Source of the DNA: Caulobacter sp. 17J80-11
Lineage (GTDB): Bacteria > Pseudomonadota > Alphaproteobacteria > Caulobacterales > Caulobacteraceae
Assembly (NCBI RefSeq): GCF_014349105.1
Contig: NZ_JACSJI010000007.1
Coordinates: 1 to 64,000, forward strand
Direction of reading: 5' to 3'
Length of the DNA: 64,000 nucleotides
Below the pieces are notes generated by a model, which was not told the DNA's origin, did no database searches, and worked only from the letters and a program-made list of their open reading frames with translations. The number at the start of each line of letters is the position of its first letter. The first letter of the stretch is position 1. Below, in pieces: positions 7,266-16,297 of the stretch. The position numbers and the translations under genes were made by a program.

Positions 7266-8003
7266 CTAGCCGCCGAACACCGCCGCCACGTCGGCCTCGC
7301 CCATCACCCGCCATTCGCCGGCCGGCAGGTCGCTCGGCAGGTCCAGCCCGCCGATCCGGTCGCGATGCAACGCGGTGACGTGGTTGCCCACGGCCGCGAA
7401 CATGCGCCGGACCTGGTGGTAGCGGCCCTCGTGGATGGTCAGCAGGGCCTCGGTCGGGGACAGGACTTCCAGCTCGGCGGGCAGCAGCGGCTTCTCCTCG
7501 CCCTCCAGCATCAGCGTCCCGGCGGCGAAGACCTGGCCCTCGTCGCCCTTCATCGGGCGGTCCAGGGTCACGCGATAGCGCTTGGCGACGTTGCTCTTCG
7601 GCGAAATGATCCGGTGCAGCAGGGCCCCGTCGTCGGTCAGCAGCAGCAGGCCCGAGGTCTCCTTGTCCAGCCGGCCCACGGTCGAGATCGCCGGATCGCG
7701 CAGCCGCCAGCGCGCCGGCAGCAGCTCGTAGACCAGCGCCCCGGCTTCCTTGTGCGAGCAGGTGACGCCCAGCGGCTTGTGCAGCATCAGCGCCAGGCCC
7801 GGCGGCGGGTCCAGCGGCTTGCCGTTGACGGTCATGCGCGCCGGCAGGTCGGGCGTGAGCGCGATCTTGTCGTCGGCGTCCTCGACCTCGGCGCCGTCCA
7901 GCTTCACGCGGCCGGCGCGGACGAGCGACTGCACCTCGCGGCGCGAGCCGTAGCCCAGGTTGGACAGCAGGCGGTCCAGGCGCAGCGTCGGGGTCTTGCT
8001 CAC
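7266..8003 (-). CDS. rsuA: 16S rRNA pseudouridine synthase RsuA family
   Basis: A 245-residue RsuA/RluB/E/F family enzyme that isomerises a uridine in rRNA to pseudouridine. It has an N-terminal S4 RNA-binding domain (LRLDRLLSNLGYGSRREVQSLVRAGRV) and the catalytic GRLDKETSGLLLLTDDG, in which the Asp is the nucleophile; GRYHQVRRMFAAVGNHV is the family C-terminal motif. The start is a GTG at 8003 that overlaps the stop of the upstream methyltransferase gene (GTGA), so translation is probably coupled. RsuA itself modifies U516 of 16S rRNA; a RluE/F-like specificity cannot be excluded. Confidence 0.88.
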   Translation of the reverse strand: MSKTPTLRLDRLLSNLGYGSRREVQSLVRAGRVKLDGAEVEDADDKIALTPDLPARMTVNGKPLDPPPGLALMLHKPLGVTCSHKEAGALVYELLPARWRLRDPAISTVGRLDKETSGLLLLTDDGALLHRIISPKSNVAKRYRVTLDRPMKGDEGQVFAAGTLMLEGEEKPLLPAELEVLSPTEALLTIHEGRYHQVRRMFAAVGNHVTALHRDRIGGLDLPSDLPAGEWRVMGEADVAAVFGG

Positions 8004-8914
8004 TTGCGCGCCTCGTAGACCTTGAAGCCGCCGGTCTCGACGTCCAGGCGGACGCGGGAAAACAGCGGCTTCAGCACCGCCTCGTAGGGCAGGTGGCGGT
8101 TGGCCACCAGCCAGAGCTGGCCGCCGGTCTTCAACGCCTCGGCCGCACGGCGGATGAAGGCCTGGCCCAGCGCCTTGTCCTCGGCCCCGCCGTCGTGGAA
8201 GGGCGGGTTCATGACCACGAAGTCCAGGCCCTCCAGGCCGACGCCTGAGCGCACGTCGGCCTGACGGAAGGTCACGCGGGCGTCCTCGACGTTGCGGCGG
8301 GCCAGCTCGACGGCGCGGCGGTCCAGATCGATCAGGGCGAGGGCCTCGACCTTGGGCGAGGCCAGGATCTTCGCGGCGAGGAAGCCGACGCCGGCGCCCA
8401 GGTCGGCGCCGCGGCCCGCCAGCGCCGGCAGCCGTTCCAGCAGCAGCGCGCTGCCGGGGTCCGGCCGGTCCCAGCTGAACACGCCGGGCTGCGACCACAG
8501 GCCCAGCCGCTCGACGAAGCGGGGCGCGCCGGCGGCGATGGCTTCGGCGACGCCCACAGGTTCGGCCGGGCGTTCGCAGACGCAGATGCGGTGATGGCGC
8601 TTGCCGGTCTCGTTGACCTGGCAGCCGAACGCCGCCAGCTCCTTGCCCAGGCGCGAGCCGCCCTTGTCCTTGGGGGCCAGCGCCGTCAGCCGGCCGCCCG
8701 GCTTAAGCGCGCGCAGGGCGTGGGCCAGGGCGTAGCGGCGCTCGGCCGTGCCGGGCGGGGCCAGCAGGGTGGCGGCCTCCAGCGATCCGTCGGCGAGATC
8801 TTCCAGCCGCGCGGCGCCTGGCGCCAGCGGCGAAACCTGCACGGCGGCGCCGGGATCGACCAGTTCCAGCGGCGGCGAGCCGTAGAGGACATGTAGGGGA
8901 GCAGGCTCGGCCAC
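8000..8914 (-). CDS. rsmC: RsmC/RlmG-like 16S/23S rRNA guanine-N2 methyltransferase
   Basis: A 304-residue class I SAM-dependent methyltransferase. The catalytic NPPF motif occurs as VVMNPPFHDGG, the form seen in RsmC and RlmG (m2G formation on rRNA). The SAM-binding glycine motif is GADLGAGVGFLAAKIL and the acidic loop LIDLDRRAVELAR. The N-terminal half is a degenerate methyltransferase-like domain (ALRALKPGGRLTALAPKDKGG), as in RsmC, which is an internal duplication. It precedes rsuA with a four-base overlap, forming a two-gene ribosome-modification operon. Confidence 0.82.
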   Translation of the reverse strand: MAEPAPLHVLYGSPPLELVDPGAAVQVSPLAPGAARLEDLADGSLEAATLLAPPGTAERRYALAHALRALKPGGRLTALAPKDKGGSRLGKELAAFGCQVNETGKRHHRICVCERPAEPVGVAEAIAAGAPRFVERLGLWSQPGVFSWDRPDPGSALLLERLPALAGRGADLGAGVGFLAAKILASPKVEALALIDLDRRAVELARRNVEDARVTFRQADVRSGVGLEGLDFVVMNPPFHDGGAEDKALGQAFIRRAAEALKTGGQLWLVANRHLPYEAVLKPLFSRVRLDVETGGFKVYEARK

Positions 8915-8958
8915 GGGCGGTCCGTTCGTGAATGCGGGCGCCCGTCATAGACTGAAAT

Positions 8959-9108
8959 CCTCCCCCGAGCGAAGCGGTGGGGGAGGGGGACCGCCGAAGG
9001 CGGCGGAGGGGGCTCGTCTTGGCCGGACGGGCGCCGTCGCGCTCCGCTGGCCCCCCCCCCTCGGCGGCTACGCCGCCTGCTCCCCCCAGCGCTGACGCTC
9101 GGGGGGAG
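8959..9108. repeat. Mosaic inverted repeat (CTCCCCCGAGCG family)
   Basis: The element opens with CTCCCCCGAGCGAAGCGG and closes with GCTGACGCTCGGGGGGAG, with inner GGCGGCGGAGGGGG and CCCCTCGGCGGC segments, so it can fold into a long hairpin. A related element occurs at 39147-39290. It lies between the divergent rsmC-like gene and the hypothetical gene at 9190, so any promoter for the latter must sit inside or after it. Confidence 0.7.
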
Positions 9109-9189
9109 ATTTGGTCGGTGCGCTGACGCTGAAACACCGGAGCGTCCTGGGCTGTTGGCCCGGCCGGGTACGCATTCCGGAGTAGTTTG

Positions 9190-9507
9190 ATGTTCCTTTT
9201 CCAGGCCGAGGACCGCCAGATCGTACGCGAGGCGGTGCAATCCTTCTCCGACCAGGGCCAGGCCCTGATCACCGACGCGGTCGTCCCCGGCTTCTCCATT
9301 CCGGCCGTGACCAACCTGCAGGTGACCGCCGAGGTCTCGCCCCTGGTCGGCGGCGGGGTGGAGTTCGCCGACCAGACCTCGCACGTCGTGACCGTCTCGG
9401 TCGACTTCCCCACGCCGACCGACGTCGGCCTGGTGTTCGGCCAGCCGCAGTTGTTCAGCAGCTTCGGGGCGCCGCTGCCGACCTTCGACGGCTTCCTGCT
9501 GTTCTGA
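9190..9507 (+). CDS. Hypothetical protein
   Basis: A 105-residue protein with no signal peptide, no transmembrane segment and no motif I recognise. Codon use (very high third-position GC) is like the surrounding real genes. The composition (many Val, Phe, Thr, Pro; VTNLQVTAEVSPLVGGGVEF, VVTVSVDFPTPTDVG) suggests a mostly beta-strand domain after an N-terminal helix (AEDRQIVREAVQSFSDQG). The ATG at 9190 is used rather than an adjacent TTG. No clear ribosome site. Function unknown. Confidence 0.6.
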   Translation: MFLFQAEDRQIVREAVQSFSDQGQALITDAVVPGFSIPAVTNLQVTAEVSPLVGGGVEFADQTSHVVTVSVDFPTPTDVGLVFGQPQLFSSFGAPLPTFDGFLLF

Positions 9508-9565
9508 TCCGGACCCGTTCCGGCGCGCGTCCGGTTGTTTCGCCTGAGACGACAGGAGGCGCGCC

Positions 9566-11323
9566 ATGGAACGGCGGATAAGGCTGTTGGCCGCGGCCGG
9601 GGCGGCGGGCTTGATGCTGGGCGCCGCGCGCGCGCCTGCACCGGCCGACCCCTTCGATCCCGTCCAGCAGGCCCAGGCCATGTGCGGGCCGGGGCGCGGC
9701 GGCGGCGCGGCCATGCGGGCGCGCCTGGCGGCGGCCGCCGCGCTGGAGGCGCCGGGGGGAGGCGAGATCCAGCGCATCCCCGACCTCGGCCCGACCCGGG
9801 TGAAGATCACCACCAACAGCCCCGACGCCCAGGCCTGGTTCGACCAGGGCCTGATGCTGGCCTACGGTTTCAACCACGACGCGGCGATCCGCTCCTTCCG
9901 CAAGGCCCAGGCCGCCGACCCGACCTGCGCCATGTGCTACTGGGGCGAGGCCTGGGCGCGCGGGCCCAACATCAACGCGCCCATGGACGCCGGCGAGACG
10001 CCCGGCGCCGTCGCCGCGGCGAAGAAGGCCGCCAGCCTGGCCGCGAAGACGACCGCCCAGGAGCAGGCGCTGATCCAGGCGGTGCAGACCCGCTATTCGC
10101 TCGATCCGAACGCCGATCGCGCCGCGCTGGACAAGGCGTTCTCGGCCGCCATGCGCCAGGCGGCCGATCGCTTTCCCGCCGACGACGACATCCAGCTGAT
10201 GGCGGCCGAGGCGGCGATGGACACCCAGCCCTGGTCCTACTGGGAGGCCGACGGCGTCACGCCCAAGGGCGAGGCCGGCTGGGCCATCGAACGGGTCGAG
10301 CAGGTGCTCAAGCGCAATCCCGGCCACCCGCAGGCCGACCACCTGTACATCCACCTGGTGGAGGCGTCGAAGACGCCGGAACGGGCCGAGCCCTACGCCG
10401 ACCGGCTGAACAAGCCGCTGGTGCCGACCGCCGGGCACCTGGTGCACATGCCGGCCCACATCTACTACCGGGTCGGGCGGTTCGAGGACTCGTATAAGTC
10501 CAACCTCGCGGCCGTGCGCGCCGACGAGGCCTTCTTCAAGGCCAACCCGGAGTCGGCGATCTATCGCTACGGCTACTACCCGCACAACGTGCACTTCCTG
10601 GTGGCTTCGTCCCAGATGGCCGGCGACCGCGACGCGGCGCTCATGGAGGCGGCTCGCCTGCGCTCGGTGCTGGACGTCGAGACGGCGATGCGCGCGCCGT
10701 GGGTGCAGGCGATCTGGGCCGCGCCGTCCTTCGCCTACGCCCAGTACAGCCCGCCGCAGGAGATCCTGGCCCAGCCGGCCCCGGACGCGCGGCTGCCCTA
10801 CGCGGTCGGCATGTGGCGCTATTCGCGCGCCGTGGCCAACGCGCTGAAGGACGATCCGAAGGGCGTCGAGGCGGAGCTGATCGAGCTGCGCAAGGTGCGC
10901 GACGGGAGCGACTTCACCGTCATGGAGGCCGGCGGCTTCCCGGCGCGCACCCTGCTGAGCCTGGCCGAGCAGGTGGCCTGGGGGCGCCTGGCCATGCAGC
11001 AGGGCGCCTACGAGCGCGCGGTCGGCTACTTCCAGAAGGCGGCCGAGCTGGAGGCCGAGGTGCCCTACATGGAGCCGCCGTTCTGGTACTACCCCGTCGG
11101 CCAGTCCCTGGGCGCCGCCCAGCTGAAGGCCGGCCGGGCGGCCGACGCGAGGCAGACCTTCACGACCGTGCTGGCCCGCCACCCGAACGACGCGTGGGCG
11201 CTGTACGGCCTGGCCGAGGCCCAGACGGCGCTCGGCGACAAGGCCGGCGCGGCGCAGAGCCGGGCGGCGCTGGCCAAGGCCTGGAAGGGCGAGCCGGGCT
11301 GGCTGAAGCTGGAAAGGCTGTAG
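9566..11323 (+). CDS. Exported TPR-repeat protein
   Basis: A 585-residue protein with a signal peptide (about 1-27) and a mature part built of TPR-like helical pairs. AWFDQGLMLAYGFNHDAAIRSFRKAQAADPTCAMCYWGEAWA is a clear TPR carrying a CxxC, and RAVGYFQKAAELEAE and ADARQTFTTVLARHPNDAWALYGLAEAQTALGDKAGA form the C-terminal repeats. GHLVHMPAHIYYRVGRF in the centre is typical of a widespread family of large bacterial TPR proteins of unknown function. The ATG at 9566 has CAGGAGG seven bases upstream. The C-x-x-C might bind a metal or haem-like ligand, but no full CxxCH haem site is present. A repeat element follows the stop. Confidence 0.82.
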   Translation: MERRIRLLAAAGAAGLMLGAARAPAPADPFDPVQQAQAMCGPGRGGGAAMRARLAAAAALEAPGGGEIQRIPDLGPTRVKITTNSPDAQAWFDQGLMLAYGFNHDAAIRSFRKAQAADPTCAMCYWGEAWARGPNINAPMDAGETPGAVAAAKKAASLAAKTTAQEQALIQAVQTRYSLDPNADRAALDKAFSAAMRQAADRFPADDDIQLMAAEAAMDTQPWSYWEADGVTPKGEAGWAIERVEQVLKRNPGHPQADHLYIHLVEASKTPERAEPYADRLNKPLVPTAGHLVHMPAHIYYRVGRFEDSYKSNLAAVRADEAFFKANPESAIYRYGYYPHNVHFLVASSQMAGDRDAALMEAARLRSVLDVETAMRAPWVQAIWAAPSFAYAQYSPPQEILAQPAPDARLPYAVGMWRYSRAVANALKDDPKGVEAELIELRKVRDGSDFTVMEAGGFPARTLLSLAEQVAWGRLAMQQGAYERAVGYFQKAAELEAEVPYMEPPFWYYPVGQSLGAAQLKAGRAADARQTFTTVLARHPNDAWALYGLAEAQTALGDKAGAAQSRAALAKAWKGEPGWLKLERL

Positions 11324-11348
11324 CGCGATCTCTGCCCCGCATCCTCAC

Positions 11349-11500
11349 CGTCATCCCGGCCGAGGTCCGCGTAAGCGGGCCGGAGAGCCGGGACCCAGCA
11401 AGCTCGACCTGACCACGGCGAAGGCGGGCGACAACCGGCGTCGCGCTTGCTGGGTCCCGGCTCTCCGCTGCGCTTCGCTCCGCTGCGGCCGGGATGACGG
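11349..11500. repeat. Dispersed inverted-repeat element, copy 2 of 3
   Basis: Same family as 3738-3877 and 20757-20899: ends CGTCATCCCGGCC and GGCCGGGATGACGG, internal GGGACCCAGCAAG and its complement CTTGCTGGGTCCC. This copy has a variant left shoulder (gaggtccgcgtaagcgg) but the canonical CTCTCCGCTGCGCTTCGCTC on the right, so the two shoulders no longer pair. It lies downstream of the TPR gene. Confidence 0.85.
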
Positions 11501-11558
11501 AGGGGAGGCGCGACCTCCTGGGCGGTCACGCGTTCCCTCCCGACAGAGGAGCCCCGCC

Positions 11559-11732
11559 ATGGCCGAACGCCCCAAGAACCGTGAAGTCGAGAATGAGGAC
11601 CTGCGCCCGTCGGCTGACGGCGGGCCGCCGCGGCCGGCCACCGAGCCGAAGGGCGCGCGGGCGCAGAAGGAGAGCCCGACCCGCACCGACCCGGGCTCGG
11701 GCGAACCGCGTGGGGAGGGGCGGCGGCCCTAG
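11559..11732 (+). CDS. Small hydrophilic protein (57 aa)
   Basis: A short gene with a good ribosome site (AGAGGAG eight bases before the ATG at 11559). The product is almost entirely charged and polar (MAERPKNREVENEDLRP, then Pro/Gly/Arg-rich to the end), so it should be intrinsically disordered. Its last bases overlap the end of the convergent gene at 11729. There are no motifs and no recognised family. It is called mainly on the ribosome site and uninterrupted frame. Confidence 0.5.
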   Translation: MAERPKNREVENEDLRPSADGGPPRPATEPKGARAQKESPTRTDPGSGEPRGEGRRP

Positions 11733-12055
11733 TTGCCCTTGGCCGGCGAGCGGCGCCCGGCGTTGGACAGCGGCTGGCCGTAGCGTTGCCGGTTCGCCTG
11801 GGTGTCGGGTATCGGCGCGTTGGAGATCACCCGGCCCTGGTCGTCGGTCTGGGCGACGAACTGCCGGGTCTGGCTGGGCGTGGTCTGTTCCAGCGCCGGC
11901 TCGCGCGGCTGGAGCGTGCGCTCCGGCGTGCTCGGTCCGGCGATATAGGGATCGTCGTCCTGCTTGATCTGGTCCGAGCGGGCCGGCGGCACGGCCAGCG
12001 CCGGGCTGGCCGCCAGCAGGGCGGCCGCGACGAGGATGGATGAAGCGATGCGCAT
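11729..12055 (-). CDS. Small exported hypothetical protein
   Basis: A 108-residue protein with a clean signal peptide ([21 protein letters not shown]) and a polar mature part rich in Gln, Pro, Thr and Arg ([45 protein letters not shown]). The segment [15 protein letters not shown] looks like a short folded beta hairpin; the rest is probably disordered. There are no cysteines in the mature part and I recognise no family. It stands alone, divergent from the ABC transporter operon at 12181. Confidence 0.65.
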   Translation of the reverse strand: MRIASSILVAAALLAASPALAVPPARSDQIKQDDDPYIAGPSTPERTLQPREPALEQTTPSQTRQFVAQTDDQGRVISNAPIPDTQANRQRYGQPLSNAGRRSPAKGN

Positions 12056-12180
12056 GCGGGTCTCCTGACGGAGCCCGTCCCCTTCCGCGCCGAACGAGGG
12101 AGGGGGCCGATGGTTCCGGCCACTAGCGCCCGCGACGGAGCGCCGGTATCTGAGGGCGGGGCGTCACACACGGGGGCCGC

Positions 12181-13104
<924 letters not shown>

Positions 13105-13866
13105 GTGAACCTGCACGCCATTAGAGCCATCTACTTCTTCGAGCTGGCGCGCACCTGGCGGACGCTGATGCAGTCCATCCTGTCGCCGGTGATCTCGGTG
13201 TCGCTGTACTTCATCGTGTTCGGCTCGGCGATCGGCTCGCGCATGGTCGCCATCGACGGGGTCCCGTACGGCGCCTTCATCGTGCCGGGCCTGATCATGC
13301 TGTCGATCCTGACCGAGAGCATCTCCAACGCCTCCTTCGGGATCTACCTGCCGAGGTTCTCCGGCACGATCTACGAGGTGCTGTCGGCGCCGATCAGTTC
13401 GACCGAGATCGTCATCGGCTATGTCGGCGCGGCCGCCACCAAGTCGGTGATCCTGGGCTCGATCATGCTGGCCACGGCGCGGCTGTTCGTGCCGTTCGAG
13501 ATCGCCCATCCGGCCTGGATGGCCGGCTTCCTGGTGCTGACCGCGGTGACCTTCAGCCTGTTCGGCTTCGTGCTGGGCATCTGGGCCGACGGGTTCGAGC
13601 GGTTGCAGATCGTGCCCATGCTGATCGTCACGCCGCTGACCTTCCTGGGCGGGGCGTTCTACTCGATCGACATGCTGCCCGAGCCGTGGCGGCAGATCAC
13701 CCTGTTCAATCCGGTCGTCTACCTGGTCTCAGGCTTCCGCTGGAGCTTCTTCGGGGTGTCGGACGTGGGCGTGTGGTGGAGCCTGGCGGCCACCGGCGGA
13801 TTCCTGCTGCTGTGCCTGATGATCGTCGGCTGGATCTTCAAGACCGGGTACCGGCTGAAGGCGTGA
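13105..13866 (+). CDS. ABC-2 type transporter permease (YadH-like)
   Basis: A 253-residue integral membrane protein with about six transmembrane segments, of the ABC-2/NodJ type. Recognisable features are the N-terminal cytoplasmic helix ([34 protein letters not shown]), the conserved PGLIML..L...S, and the late [34 protein letters not shown] segment characteristic of this family. It starts with GTG immediately after the ATPase stop codon. Membrane partner of the ATPase at 12181. Confidence 0.9.
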   Translation: MNLHAIRAIYFFELARTWRTLMQSILSPVISVSLYFIVFGSAIGSRMVAIDGVPYGAFIVPGLIMLSILTESISNASFGIYLPRFSGTIYEVLSAPISSTEIVIGYVGAAATKSVILGSIMLATARLFVPFEIAHPAWMAGFLVLTAVTFSLFGFVLGIWADGFERLQIVPMLIVTPLTFLGGAFYSIDMLPEPWRQITLFNPVVYLVSGFRWSFFGVSDVGVWWSLAATGGFLLLCLMIVGWIFKTGYRLKA

Positions 13867-13874
13867 GGACGAGC

Positions 13875-14171
13875 ATGACACTCAACGGGGAGGGAATCCT
13901 TCCGCTTTTGGTGCTGCCGCTCTTGGGCCTCAGCCTGCTCGTCGCCTTGCGCTTTGAAGCGATTGGAGGAGCGGCGAGGATGGGCGCGCGGGCGCCGCGC
14001 TTCTTCTCCTGGGGCTTCTTCGACCGCTGGCATGCGATCCGGTTCGTCTGGACGGGCGAGCACCGTGAGCTGCGGGATCCGGTGTTTTCCCTGCTGATTT
14101 GGGGCTTGCGCCTTGTGACTGCCGTGGCGCTCGCTTTGATTGGCGTCATGGTCGCGGCGCCTTCGATCTAG
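13875..14171 (+). CDS. Small membrane protein in the ABC-2 operon
   Basis: A 98-residue protein starting with ATG at 13875, eight bases after the permease stop and preceded by TGAGGA. It has a hydrophobic N-terminal segment (LPLLVLPLLGLSLLVALRF), a polar middle with several aromatics (RFFSWGFFDRWHAIRFVW) and a C-terminal membrane segment (LLIWGLRLVTAVALALIGVMVA). No family recognised. Its tight position suggests an accessory subunit of the exporter, but this is inference from spacing. Confidence 0.6.
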   Translation: MTLNGEGILPLLVLPLLGLSLLVALRFEAIGGAARMGARAPRFFSWGFFDRWHAIRFVWTGEHRELRDPVFSLLIWGLRLVTAVALALIGVMVAAPSI

Positions 14172-14198
14172 CGGTAGCCCGACCCTCGTTCTCCCAGC

Positions 14199-14226
14199 TT
14201 GACGATTGCACTTTAAGATGCAAAGT
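14199..14226 (+). promoter_or_regulatory. Possible promoter/operator before the alpha/beta hydrolase
   Basis: A TTGACG at 14199-14204 is followed by a short dyad, ACTTT (14210-14214) - seven bases - AAAGT (14222-14226), about 50 bases before the ATG at 14276. The local AT content is higher than around it. A -35-like element with an overlapping dyad is a plausible regulated promoter; no -10 of good quality is evident. Confidence 0.35.
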
Positions 14227-14275
14227 TCTTCGTCATGACGCGGACGCAGGGGCGGCCGCGCGGGGAGGAGCCCTC

Positions 14276-15157
14276 ATGTTTCGTATGCTGACCCTGGCGC
14301 TGGCCGCCGTCGTCGCCGTGGCCGCGCCGGCGCAGGCCAAGGCGCCGTTCAAGAGCGACCGCATCATCGTCACCACGGTGGGCGAAGGCCCCGACGTCGT
14401 GCTGATCCCGGGCCTGTCGTCCTCGCCCAAGGTGTGGGAGCAGACGGTCAAGGCGCACCCGGGCTACCGCTTCCACCTGGTCCAGCTGAACGGCTTCGCC
14501 GGCGCGCCGGTCGACGGCGCCGCGACCGGCGACGTCGCCGCCCCGGCCGCCGAGGAGATCGCCCGCTACATCTCCGAGCGGCACCTGAAGAAGCCGGCCG
14601 TGATCGGCCACTCGATGGGCGGCACCATGGCCATGATGGTCGCGGCCCGTCACCCGGACGAGGTCAGCAAGGTGATGGTCGTCGACATGCTGCCGTTCAT
14701 GGGCGCCATGTTCGGCCCGCCTGGCTCGACGCCCGAGACCCTGAAGCCGACCGCCGAGCGGATCCGCAAGGCCATGGCCGAAGCGAACGACGCCCAGCGC
14801 GCCGCCAGCCTGGACGCCACCATCGCGGGCATGATACGCACGGTCGACATGCGTCCTATGGCCCTGGCCGACGCCAAGGCCAGCGATCCGGACGTGTCGG
14901 CCCGCGCCTTCGCCGAGCTGATCCTCACCGACCTGCGCCCGGAGCTGAAGTCGATCAGCGCGCCGCTGACCGTGCTCTTCGTGCGCGGCAACAACGCGCC
15001 GGTCACCGACGCCCAGATGGAGGGCTTCTACAAGGCCTCGTTCGTGAACCTTCCGGCCGCGACCCTGAAGCGGATCCCCGACAGCGACCACTTCATCATG
15101 TTCGACCAGCCCAAGGTGTTCGCCGACGAGGTGAGCGCGTTCCTTGGCGGGAAGTAG
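14276..15157 (+). CDS. Exported alpha/beta hydrolase
   Basis: A 293-residue protein with a signal peptide (MFRMLTLALAAVVAVAAPAQA). The alpha/beta hydrolase core has the oxyanion-side GPDVVLIPGLSSSPKVWEQ, the nucleophile elbow GHSMGG (Ser), a late acidic residue near VLFVRGNNAPVTDAQ and the catalytic His in PDSDHFIMFDQP. GGGGAGGAG upstream supports the ATG at 14276. It probably acts on an ester or lactone in the periplasm; no substrate is indicated. It converges on the GH16 gene with an inverted repeat between them. Confidence 0.85.
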   Translation: MFRMLTLALAAVVAVAAPAQAKAPFKSDRIIVTTVGEGPDVVLIPGLSSSPKVWEQTVKAHPGYRFHLVQLNGFAGAPVDGAATGDVAAPAAEEIARYISERHLKKPAVIGHSMGGTMAMMVAARHPDEVSKVMVVDMLPFMGAMFGPPGSTPETLKPTAERIRKAMAEANDAQRAASLDATIAGMIRTVDMRPMALADAKASDPDVSARAFAELILTDLRPELKSISAPLTVLFVRGNNAPVTDAQMEGFYKASFVNLPAATLKRIPDSDHFIMFDQPKVFADEVSAFLGGK

Positions 15158-15168
15158 GTCACTGAGTT

Positions 15169-15335
15169 CCTTCTCCCCTTGCGGGAGAAGGTGGCGCGCG
15201 GAGCGCGTCGGATGAGGGGTGTCGGCGCCGCGGTCTCGGATCGTGGCGCCGATTGCTTTTCAGACGGTGAGCGGCGCGCGTGCCCCCCTCATCCGGCCGG
15301 CTCCGCCGGCCACCTTCTCCCGCAAGGGGAGAAGG
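15169..15335. repeat. Large inverted repeat between convergent genes (CCTTCTCCC family)
   Basis: Outer arms are 15169-15191 and 15313-15335, each itself a palindrome of the form CCTTCTCCC...GGGAGAAGG. Inner arms include CGGATGAGGGG on the left and CCCCTCATCCG on the right. It fills the space between the hydrolase stop (15157) and the GH16 stop (15339) and can serve as a two-way transcription end. A single palindromic arm of this kind recurs at 35940-35962. Confidence 0.75.
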
Positions 15336-15338
15336 GCG

Positions 15339-16229
15339 CTAGCGGCCGGCCCCGCTCTTCGCCGCCTTGAACTGGTACACGCGGATGTAGTCGATCTGCA
15401 TCCTGGCCGGGAACGGCGTGCCGGCGTCGGGGTCGCCGGGCCATTTGCCGCCGACGGCCAGGTTGGCCAGCAGGTACATGGGCTGGTGCATGTCGTGGGG
15501 TGTGTCGGTGCGGAACACCTCGCGGCCGTCGACGTACCACACGATCTCCGCCGCGTCCCAGCGGACGCCGTAGGTGTGGAAGCCCTGCGAGGTGTCGGCC
15601 ACCTTGGTGGCGGCGTGCTCGGTGACGTTGGCGCCGGGGCCCTTCGAGTGGGTCGAGGTGTGGACCGTGCCGGGCTCGTTGCCCAGCACCTCCATGACGT
15701 CGATCTCGGGCGGCCAGCCGCCGGCCTGGGGCAGCAGCCAGAAGGCCGGCCACAGGCCCTGACCGGCCGGCAGCCGGGCCCTCATTTCGAAGTAGCCGTA
15801 CTGCTGGCTGAAGGTGTCGCGCGTGTTGATCAGGCCCGAGGTGTAGCCGTAGCCGCCGGTCGCCGCCTTCACCTCTCGGGTCGACGGTTCGGCGGTGATG
15901 GTCAGCACGCCGTCCTTCACCGAAAACGGATCGACCTCCAGCGGCGCCTTGGCGGCCCCGGCGAAGTCGACGTCCATGTAGACTTGCTTCTCGGCGTTGT
16001 TGGGCAGGGTGCGGGTGTCGAAGGCCCGGCCCGGCCCGAAGGTGGTGTTCCACACGCCCGACCCGCTCCAGTCGGCCCGCCGGTCGAACCGGTCGAACTC
16101 GTCGTCGAAGGTCAGGGTCATGCGCCCGCGATCAACCGCGCTCTGCGCGCCGCAGCTCGAGCCGCCGGCGAGCAGGGCGGCGGCGGCGGTGAAGATCAGG
16201 CTAGCGATACGCGTGCGGACGTCGGCCAA
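15339..16229 (-). CDS. Exported GH16 family glycoside hydrolase
   Basis: A 296-residue GH16 beta-glucanase/laminarinase-like enzyme. A TTG at 16229 is the only in-frame start that yields a leader, with GGAG seven bases upstream; the leader (ADVRTRIASLIFTAAAALLAGG) looks Sec-type. The catalytic signature ExDxxE is present as PPEIDVMEVLG, and the family regions FDDEFDRFDRRADWSG, GYTSGLINTRDTFSQQYGYFEMRARLPAGQGLWPAFWLLP and FHTYGVRWDAAEIVWYVDGREVFR are intact. It should cleave beta-1,3/1,4-glucan-type polymers outside the cytoplasm. Its closest relative in the window is the central domain of the next gene. Confidence 0.88.
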   Translation of the reverse strand: MADVRTRIASLIFTAAAALLAGGSSCGAQSAVDRGRMTLTFDDEFDRFDRRADWSGSGVWNTTFGPGRAFDTRTLPNNAEKQVYMDVDFAGAAKAPLEVDPFSVKDGVLTITAEPSTREVKAATGGYGYTSGLINTRDTFSQQYGYFEMRARLPAGQGLWPAFWLLPQAGGWPPEIDVMEVLGNEPGTVHTSTHSKGPGANVTEHAATKVADTSQGFHTYGVRWDAAEIVWYVDGREVFRTDTPHDMHQPMYLLANLAVGGKWPGDPDAGTPFPARMQIDYIRVYQFKAAKSGAGR

Positions 16230-16297
16230 GCTGGAGCTCCGTGGACCCCGGCTAGACCGTTGGGAGGGTCTGATCGTTCCGTGCGACCGGGGCGTGA

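Noticed and set aside
9455-11182. 575-residue minus-strand open frame opposite the TPR gene
   Set aside because: Low-complexity Gly/Arg/His/Leu composition and no ribosome site; the TPR gene on the other strand has clear repeats.
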